This document shows positions 23,622-29,220 of a DNA stretch of 33,298 nucleotides, in pieces. The notes below the pieces were generated by a model. That model worked only from the letters and a program-made list of their open reading frames with translations. It was not told the origin of the DNA and made no database searches. The position numbers were made by a program, and so were the translations under genes. The DNA comes from Flavobacteriales bacterium (GTDB lineage: Bacteria; Bacteroidota; Bacteroidia; Flavobacteriales_D; Crocinitomicaceae). The stretch is taken from positions 1-33,298 of the forward strand of contig CANGJM010000022.1 in assembly GCA_947454525.1 (NCBI GenBank). Reading direction: 5' to 3'. Numbering within the stretch: the first letter of the stretch is position 1; each line of letters opens with the position of its first letter.

Positions 23622-25523
23622 ATGAGTGATCCGATAAAACATGAGTGTGGAATAGCTCTTTTAAGGCTAAAAAAACCTTTGGAATATTACCTTGAAAAGT
23701 ACGGCACCGCGCTGTATGGCGTCAACAAGATGCACTTACTCATGGAAAAACAACACAATCGTGGTCAAGATGGTGCTGGGATTGCGAACATTAAGTTCGA
23801 CATGGAACCGGGTCAGCGTTACATTTCTAGAACGCGTTCCATCAAAAAGAATCCAACACAGGATATTTTTGATCAAATCAACGGGAAATTCCAACAAATC
23901 CAACAAGAAAATCCGGAACATTTAAAGGATGTCAACTACTTAAAACAAAATGCTGGATTCACCGGTGAATTGTTTCTAGGACACCTGCGCTACGGAACTT
24001 TTGGACGAAATTCCATTGAAAGTTGCCACCCGTTTTTACGTCAAAACAACTGGATTACACGCAACCTTGTTGTAGCTGGAAACTTTAATTTAACAAACGT
24101 CGATGAGTTGTTCCAAAACTTGGTCAACTTGGGTCAACATCCGAAGGAGAAAAGCGATACAGTAACTGTACTTGAGAAAATCGGACATTTCTTGGATGTT
24201 GAGAACGACGATTTATACGCACACTACAAATCACTAGGCTATTCGAAGGATCAAATTTATGCACGCATTGCGAAGGAAGTGAATTTGGTGAAAATCCTGA
24301 AGAAAGCGTCCGAAGTTTGGGATGGTGGTTACGCCATGGCTGGACTACTTGGACACGGTGATGCTTTTGTATTGCGCGATCCGAATGGCATTCGTCCAGC
24401 ATTTTGGTATGAGGATGAGGAGATTTGTGTCGTTGCTTCGGAGCGTCCAGTGATTCAAACGGCCTTCAATTTAACGAGTGATCAAATCCACGAATTGCAA
24501 CCTGGACACGCATTAATCGTGAAAAAAAGCGGTGATGTAAGCGAAGAAATGATCAATGCACCACGAGAAATCAAAAAGTGTTCGTTTGAACGCATTTACT
24601 TCTCCCGTGGATCAGATACCGATATTTACAAAGAACGAAAAGCGTTGGGACGTTTAATCGTGGACCAAGTTTTAGAGACAGTCAATCACGATTTCGACAA
24701 TAGCGTCTTTTCATTTATCCCAAATACCGCAGAAGTTTCCTTTTACGGATTGATCAAAGGACTCGAAGAGAACTTAAATCAACAAAAAGTCAAGCAAATT
24801 CAAGCGCTTGGTAACGACGCAAGTACGGAAGATATTGCTGAAATCATCAACCGTCGTGCGCGCATTGAAAAGATTGCCATCAAGGATGCCAAATTGCGTA
24901 CGTTCATCACCCAAGATGATTCCCGTGACGACCTTGTCGCACATGTATATGACATCACCTACGGAAGTGTGCGTCCAGGAACGGACAATCTCATCGTGAT
25001 CGATGACAGTATTGTCCGTGGAACGACCTTAAAACAAAGCATCCTCCGCATTCTTGACCGTTTGTCGCCGAAGAAAATCGTTGTGGTTTCCTCTGCACCG
25101 CAAATCCGCTACCCGGATTGTTACGGAATCGACATGGCGAAAATGGGCGATTTCATTGCCTTTGAAGCAGCGATTCAATTGCTACGCGACCGTAAAATGG
25201 ACCGTGTCATCAAAGAAGTTTACGAGAAATGTTTGGAGCAAGTGAACCTTCCAAAGGAACAAGTTCGCAATTTCGTGAAAGAAATCTATGCGCCATTTAG
25301 CAACGAAGAAATCTCTGCAAAAATCGCTGAGCTTTTGACTCCTCCGACCATCAAGGCGGAAGTAGAAATCGTTTTCCAAACCGTTGAAAACCTACACATT
25401 GCTTGTCCAAATCACCTTGGAGACTGGTATTTCACCGGTGATTATCCAACACCAGGTGGAAACAAGGTGGTGAATAAGGCCTTCATCAATTGGGTGGAGA
25501 AGAGAAATGAGCGTGCTTATTAA
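23622..25523 (+). CDS. purF: Amidophosphoribosyltransferase, long Bacteroidota type
   Basis: PurF makes phosphoribosylamine from PRPP and glutamine, the first step of purine synthesis. The protein begins MSDPIKHECGIALLRL; Cys9 would be the N-terminal nucleophile after propeptide removal. Glutaminase landmarks are EKQHNRGQDGAGIA, LGHLRYGTFGRNSIESCHPF and NLVVAGNFNLTN; then DGGYAMAGLLGHGDAFVLRDPNGIRP and SFERIYFSRGSD. The PRPP loop is VIDDSIVRGTTLK (Asp461-Asp462). At 633 residues it exceeds the ~505 of E. coli PurF because of insertions and a C-terminal extension (ACPNHLGDWYFTGDYPTPGG), as in other Bacteroidota. The TAA stop is part of the first unit of element E3. Confidence 0.93.
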   Translation: MSDPIKHECGIALLRLKKPLEYYLEKYGTALYGVNKMHLLMEKQHNRGQDGAGIANIKFDMEPGQRYISRTRSIKKNPTQDIFDQINGKFQQIQQENPEHLKDVNYLKQNAGFTGELFLGHLRYGTFGRNSIESCHPFLRQNNWITRNLVVAGNFNLTNVDELFQNLVNLGQHPKEKSDTVTVLEKIGHFLDVENDDLYAHYKSLGYSKDQIYARIAKEVNLVKILKKASEVWDGGYAMAGLLGHGDAFVLRDPNGIRPAFWYEDEEICVVASERPVIQTAFNLTSDQIHELQPGHALIVKKSGDVSEEMINAPREIKKCSFERIYFSRGSDTDIYKERKALGRLIVDQVLETVNHDFDNSVFSFIPNTAEVSFYGLIKGLEENLNQQKVKQIQALGNDASTEDIAEIINRRARIEKIAIKDAKLRTFITQDDSRDDLVAHVYDITYGSVRPGTDNLIVIDDSIVRGTTLKQSILRILDRLSPKKIVVVSSAPQIRYPDCYGIDMAKMGDFIAFEAAIQLLRDRKMDRVIKEVYEKCLEQVNLPKEQVRNFVKEIYAPFSNEEISAKIAELLTPPTIKAEVEIVFQTVENLHIACPNHLGDWYFTGDYPTPGGNKVVNKAFINWVEKRNERAY

Positions 25524-25740
25524 TGTGCTAATTTGCCAATCTGCTAATGTGCCAATGATTTGTTCGCTCCGCAAACGGTTTTATGTTAATCGTAGAAATT
25601 AAACACCAATCCACCAGTAGTATAGATATCGGCACTGTTCACTGAGCACTAGGCACTAAACGAATGTGCTTCCGCCGCGGCGGAGTGCTAATGTGCTAAT
25701 TTAGTTACTAGTTCGCAGTGCCTAGTGCTCAGTGCTAGAT
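25524..25740. repeat. Element E3: octamer array, ~95-bp module and inverted heptamers
   Basis: Contents: four in-phase octamers (25525-25556: GTGCTAAT, TTGCCAAT, CTGCTAAT, GTGCCAAT); the GATTTGTTCGCTCCGC junction and the ~95-bp module (25557-25657); TCCGCCGCGGCGGA palindrome (25671-25684); two more octamer-like units; and an inverted pair of 18-base heptamer tracts, CACTGAGCACTAGGCACT (25640-25657) and its exact reverse complement (25717-25734), enclosing the palindrome. Unlike E1, E2, E4 and E5 there is no inverted octamer array at the right end. The remaining bases to 25786 show nothing recognisable. Confidence 0.8.
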
Positions 25741-25786
25741 TATAACTAATCGCATATTTCTGTAGGTAAACGAACGAGTAGGTCCA

Positions 25787-26130
25787 TTAGAGTGATTCTA
25801 ATACTGCAGAAACTTTTACTTTTAAATCTGGTATGTCATTTTTCAAAATTTCCCATACCAATCGAGTATCAACGCCAAAATATTCGTGAACAAAAACATT
25901 CCTCATACCTTTAAGTTGATTCCATTCAATATTGGAAAATTGTGACTTTACTTCGATTGAAATATGATTGCTGGCCCCCCTATTATTTCTAATTGTTTTA
26001 TACAGGCAAACCTCATCATTGAATGATTGATAAATATCTCAAAATCGGCATGAAGCAAATAATTCTCAACTTCCGAAATCGCATCAACAATGTGATTTAA
26101 ACGAGCCTTATCACCTAATTTACCTCGCAT
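25787..26130 (-). pseudogene. HEPN-domain toxin (MNT/HEPN system), frameshifted
   Basis: The first part (ATG 26130) reads MRGKLGDKARLNHIVDAISE and AIKQ-type helices up to CIKQLEIIGG, then a G6 run (C6 at 25975-25980) breaks the frame; reading on in that frame ends after about ten residues. One extra G restores a normal HEPN C-terminal half: SNHISIEVKSQFSNIEWNQLKGM, then the active RNVFVHEYFG (RX4H RNase motif) and VWEILKNDIPDLK, ending at TAA 25787. The restored protein would have 114 residues, normal for a HEPN toxin. It overlaps the MNT gene by 11 bases, as such pairs do. Either a true single-base loss, phase variation at the G run, or a homopolymer sequencing error. Confidence 0.8.
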
Positions 26131-26413
26131 ATATCAGCTTTTTCTCATCGTCAATAAATGACTTGATGTATTTGGATAGTCCACTAGATGAGACTAAATC
26201 TACTTTTGAATGAAGGATTTCTTCAAGATCAATTTGCATTTGAACAAAACCTAATCCTATCTTTTGGGAATAATCTAATTCAACAAAAATATCTATATCA
26301 CTTTGATCATCTGCCTGACCTCGAACATATGAACCAAACAAATACGCTTTCAGAACTGGCCTCGTTCTAAAATACGCTTTTACACTTTCAAGTTTGGATG
26401 GATCTATATTCAT
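26120..26413 (-). CDS. MNT-type minimal nucleotidyltransferase (antitoxin)
   Basis: A 97-residue cytoplasmic protein of the minimal nucleotidyltransferase family. The motif is textbook: LFGSYVRGQADDQSDIDIFV, with Gly27-Ser28, ten residues, then Asp39 and Asp41 (GSX10DXD), and a downstream third-acid region around HSKVDLVSS. Known: in MNT/HEPN (type VII) modules the MNT protein silences the HEPN RNase by adding AMP to it. The 3' end overlaps the HEPN gene by 11 bases. A TATATTTG element lies 4 bases before the ATG. It is surrounded by repeat-filled gaps, as expected for a mobile accessory module. Confidence 0.88.
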   Translation of the reverse strand: MNIDPSKLESVKAYFRTRPVLKAYLFGSYVRGQADDQSDIDIFVELDYSQKIGLGFVQMQIDLEEILHSKVDLVSSSGLSKYIKSFIDDEKKLIYAR

Positions 26414-26417
26414 GAAA

Positions 26418-26425
26418 CAAATATA
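26418..26425 (-). promoter_or_regulatory. -7 element TATATTTG of the MNT/HEPN pair
   Basis: On the minus strand TATATTTG is followed by TTTC and the ATG, a 4-base spacing that suggests a leaderless mRNA. No -33 TTG seen. Confidence 0.5.
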
Positions 26426-26465
26426 AAACTTTATGAGAACTTTTTGGAATGTAGTTTACTTCATC

Positions 26466-26514
<49 letters not shown>

Positions 26515-26593
26515 TGAAATCATCAGAATAATAATCAACTGAAAAATAATAAAGTAATTCCGCAGGATTGCAAATTCCAGCGGTGCGGTTACT

Positions 26594-26656
26594 GGCACTG
26601 AACACTAGTCACTAGGCACTGAACACTAGTCACTAGGCACTAGTCACTAGTCACTA
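26594..26656. repeat. Heptamer array with 21-bp higher-order period, overlapping the waaA 3' end
   Basis: Nine heptamers in phase: GGCACTG, AACACTA, GTCACTA repeated twice as a 21-base block, then GGCACTA, GTCACTA, GTCACTA. The last units lie inside waaA: on the minus strand they encode its final Ala-Ser-Asp and the TAG stop (26647-26649). Confidence 0.9.
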
Positions 26657-27843
26657 GCCACAAACGCCTCCATTTCGGAGCCTAGCGCAGATGCTTTATT
26701 TTGTAGGATGTGGAAGGCCTCAGAGAAATCTGTGGCATTGGTGACTTCGAGGGCGAAGCCTTTTTGAAGGAATAGTTCCGCTTCTGGGAATTTGCTGTGT
26801 TTTGGTCCGAATAAAAGCGGAAGTCCGTAAACAGCTGGTTCTAAGGTATTGTGTAAGTTTCCTGTGAATCCACCACCGATGAAAGCAATGGTTCCGTAGC
26901 GGTAAGCTGCACTTAACTGCCCGATGCAATCGATGATGAGGATTTGCGCATTTGCGAGCTGTGCTGCGTCGCGTGTTATGTCCAGCTCAGTGTAGCGCAA
27001 TGCATTCGGGAACAATGCTTGAATGGCTGCAATGTGGCTCTCACTCACATCGTGTGGAGCGATGATCAACTTGATGGGTCCGAGCTTCGGAAGTGCATCC
27101 TTAACGATTCCTTCTTCTTTGGGCCAGGAACTTCCGAGGATGAGGGTCGAGGATCCTGACGTAAAGGTCGCCAGCAGTTCGTTGGACGTCTGCATAGCCA
27201 ATTCCTTCGCTTGGAACACTCGTTTGTAGCGCAGGTCACCAGAAACTGTACTATTTTGAATGCCAATGGATTCCAACAAGTTCTTGCTCGCTTCGTTTTG
27301 CACGTGAAAATGGTGAACATGCTTCAAAGCCCTTCTGAAAAATCCACCGTACCAGCGAAAATAGATTTGCTTTGGACGAAAAATTGCCGAAACCGCAATC
27401 GTTTCGATATCCTGTTCCGACAATGCTCGTAAGAAATTCGGCCAGAATTCATACTTGACGAAAACCGCTTTAACCGGTTGAACTATTTGGACAAATGTCC
27501 GAGCGTTGTGCAGTGTATCGAGTGGCAGGTAGCAGGCTGCATCCAACATGGGTTCACGTTTCTGGTAATGTTCCATTCCAGACGGCGAAAAGAAGCTGAC
27601 CAGTAAAAACAAACTTGGATCTTCTTCCATCATGGACTTCATCAAGGGTAATCCTTGGTCGAATTCACCAAGCGAAGCACAGTGAAACCAAAGTACCTTG
27701 CGACCCACGGGAATCTGTGCACGCAACTTCGTTTCCCATTGCTGACGTCCAAACACCCATGCCTTCGCCTTCGGATGAAACCAAGAAGCCACGTGAAGGA
27801 GCACGCCATAACATCGAATGAGAAAAGTGTAGATCAGGGACAC
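26647..27843 (-). CDS. waaA: 3-deoxy-D-manno-octulosonic acid (Kdo) transferase
   Basis: WaaA (KdtA) adds Kdo from CMP-Kdo to lipid A precursor at the inner face of the cytoplasmic membrane. The 398-residue GT-B enzyme begins with a membrane anchor (MSLIYTFLIRCYGVLLHVASW). The acceptor-domain base is Glu60 in HCASLGEFDQGLPLM, the same position as in E. coli. Others: VFVKYEFWPNFL, GDLRYKRV, IIAPHDVSESHI and FIGGGFTGNLHNTLEPAVYGLPLLFGP. Translation starts with GTG; a TATTTTTA near-promoter (27865-27858) lies 14 bases upstream. The last three residues and stop codon are supplied by a heptamer repeat array, so the natural C-terminus may have been replaced. Confidence 0.94.
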   Translation of the reverse strand: MSLIYTFLIRCYGVLLHVASWFHPKAKAWVFGRQQWETKLRAQIPVGRKVLWFHCASLGEFDQGLPLMKSMMEEDPSLFLLVSFFSPSGMEHYQKREPMLDAACYLPLDTLHNARTFVQIVQPVKAVFVKYEFWPNFLRALSEQDIETIAVSAIFRPKQIYFRWYGGFFRRALKHVHHFHVQNEASKNLLESIGIQNSTVSGDLRYKRVFQAKELAMQTSNELLATFTSGSSTLILGSSWPKEEGIVKDALPKLGPIKLIIAPHDVSESHIAAIQALFPNALRYTELDITRDAAQLANAQILIIDCIGQLSAAYRYGTIAFIGGGFTGNLHNTLEPAVYGLPLLFGPKHSKFPEAELFLQKGFALEVTNATDFSEAFHILQNKASALGSEMEAFVASD

Positions 27844-27949
27844 GGTGAAGTTTTGTGTAAAAATAGGGATAATGTGCTAATTTGCTAATGTGCTAATGTG
27901 CTAATGTGCCAGTGTGCTAATGATTTGTTTGCTCCGCCGCGGCGGAGCA

Positions 27950-28402
27950 AAACGTTTTTAGTTGAAGAAATCTTAGGAATTTCGTTTAGCTGTAGAAATG
28001 ATGCGACTGAGCAATTTTCCAATTTGTTTAGACTCCGATAAAAGTGTTTCACAATTTAAAGAATAACTGGCTTTGCAGATTTCGAGCCAATAAATAGTTT
28101 CTTCACATTCCTTAGAAGCAATTTTAAGTTTGTGAATAAAATCAGATTTGGATTCGGCGTGTTGAGCTTCACGAACATTTGCTCCAATAGAGGTTCCAGA
28201 TTTCAACAGTTGATTAGCAATCACAAAATTTTTCTGAGTTTGTAACTCTTGACAAAAAGACACAGTCAACAGGGCAAAGTCAAATGATTTAGTCAATAAA
28301 GTGTTCTTATTATCAGTAATAAACAGAAGAACGCAAAAAACAAAAAAATATTTTCTTCGCTGAATCAGTTCATTCATTACCTATCTGAGCAAAGCGAAGA
28401 TC
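27950..28402 (-). repeat. 453-bp repeat, copy 1 (inverted relative to 32692-33144)
   Basis: Near-identity with copy 2 runs from AAACGTTTTTAG at 27950 to GCGAAGATC at 28402, covering the whole IVP gene, 25 bases upstream of its ATG and 23 bases beyond its stop. Outside these limits the sequences diverge abruptly into different repeat modules. Confidence 0.9.
27973..28377 (-). CDS. Four-helix-bundle protein (23S rRNA intervening-sequence protein family), copy 1
   Basis: The family signature is clear: TKSFDFALLTVSFCQELQ, QLLKSGTSIGANVREAQHAESKSDFIHKLKIA and ECEETIYWLEICKAS, as in S23/IVP four-helix-bundle proteins, which pentamerise and are thought to bind nucleic acid. The open frame has 134 residues, but the family normally starts near residue 20; there copy 1 has ATT where copy 2 has ATG, so this copy must use the upstream ATG at 28377, adding 19 hydrophobic residues, or is damaged. 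It differs from copy 2 at six residues (20, 23, 26, 88, 110, 117). No rRNA gene is near. Confidence 0.8.
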   Translation of the reverse strand: MNELIQRRKYFFVFCVLLFITDNKNTLLTKSFDFALLTVSFCQELQTQKNFVIANQLLKSGTSIGANVREAQHAESKSDFIHKLKIASKECEETIYWLEICKASYSLNCETLLSESKQIGKLLSRIISTAKRNS

Positions 28403-28452
28403 TGGGCATAACCCCATTGGCACATTAGCACACTGGCACATTAGCACATTGT

Positions 28453-29214
28453 CTAATTATAATAAAAATCCTTCGGTTTCTTCGAATAAAAGGGGATGTA
28501 CCAACCGATGCGGATGCCTGTCTGAAGATCGAGGCGCAGGGCGGTGGACACGGGAATGTCCGGTTGGTCGTAGTTGATGGTGCGACGATTGTGTGTCAGA
28601 CCTTGTTGGCAATAGATGCCGGCGTAAAAATTGAGTGGACCTCCGTTGTTGAGAAAGGAATAGCCAACAAATTGGTGGAAATTGAGTCCGGTGGTCATTC
28701 GGTCGTAGCCACGTTTGTAGCTAAGTTCGATTTGTGGAACGACCTGATCGTTGGTTTCGATGCGTAAGTGATGTAGCAGGTATCCTGCGCCTGCGTGAAC
28801 GAGGATTCCAGAATTGGCGTTTTTCTTTCCGGTTGTAAATAAACGTCCGACACTGAAATTGGCGTTGAAGCCACGTGGATAAACGAGTACGGTTGCTTTG
28901 GTTCCGTTGACATCGGTGATGTTGCCTTTGTCATCGAGGAGGTGGTCAAAGATTCCGTTCATTTTCACAGTATTCCCGAAAATGAAATTGGCATCGACAC
29001 CGAAGTACCATTGATTTGCCAGCTTATATCCAGCGGAAAAACCGAGGTTATTGAGGAAACCGTAGCGAGCCAGTAAGTCAGCGCCGGGAAGATTTCCTCC
29101 CCAGTGAATGCCAACTAAAGGCGTACTGATGGACTCATTTTTCACTTCACCTTGTGCGTTTGCTAGCACGCGAACGAACAGCAGTACGATTAAAAGGGAG
29201 TGAATTCGTTTCAT
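28453..29214 (-). CDS. Outer-membrane beta-barrel protein of the polysaccharide operon
   Basis: A 253-residue protein with a signal peptide (MKRIHSLLIVLLFVRVLANAQ). The rest has strand-like alternation (GFSAGYKLANQWYFGVDANFIFG, GILVHAGAGYLLHHLRI, FHQFVGYSFLNNGGPLNFYAGIY) and ends LRLDLQTGIRIGWYIPFYSKKPKDFYYN. Barrel of about 8-10 strands in the outer membrane is inferred; the family is not named here. It begins 6 bases after the wzc stop, so it is the third gene of the wza-wzc transcript and may help polysaccharide leave the cell. Its TAG stop lies within a degenerate octamer of E4. Confidence 0.75.
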   Translation of the reverse strand: MKRIHSLLIVLLFVRVLANAQGEVKNESISTPLVGIHWGGNLPGADLLARYGFLNNLGFSAGYKLANQWYFGVDANFIFGNTVKMNGIFDHLLDDKGNITDVNGTKATVLVYPRGFNANFSVGRLFTTGKKNANSGILVHAGAGYLLHHLRIETNDQVVPQIELSYKRGYDRMTTGLNFHQFVGYSFLNNGGPLNFYAGIYCQQGLTHNRRTINYDQPDIPVSTALRLDLQTGIRIGWYIPFYSKKPKDFYYN

Positions 29215-29220
29215 CAGGAT

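Larger units (their letters stand above)
27866..28452. repeat. Element E4: IVP gene between inverted octamer arrays
   Basis: Left edge: six in-phase octamers (27874-27921), GATTTG junction, and a 24-bp perfect palindrome (27928-27951) with arm TTTGCTCCGCCG. Centre: the four-helix-bundle gene on the minus strand. Right edge: CCTATCTGAGC hairpin region (28379-28402), then ATTGGCAC, ATTAGCAC, ACTGGCAC, ATTAGCAC (28416-28447). The right array ends in a degenerate unit that contains the TAG stop of the neighbouring barrel gene, so the element fills the gap from one gene to the next. Confidence 0.85.

Noticed and set aside
27973..28377. IVP gene marking an intervening sequence in a 23S rRNA gene
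   Set aside because: No rRNA sequence flanks either copy; the neighbours are protein genes.
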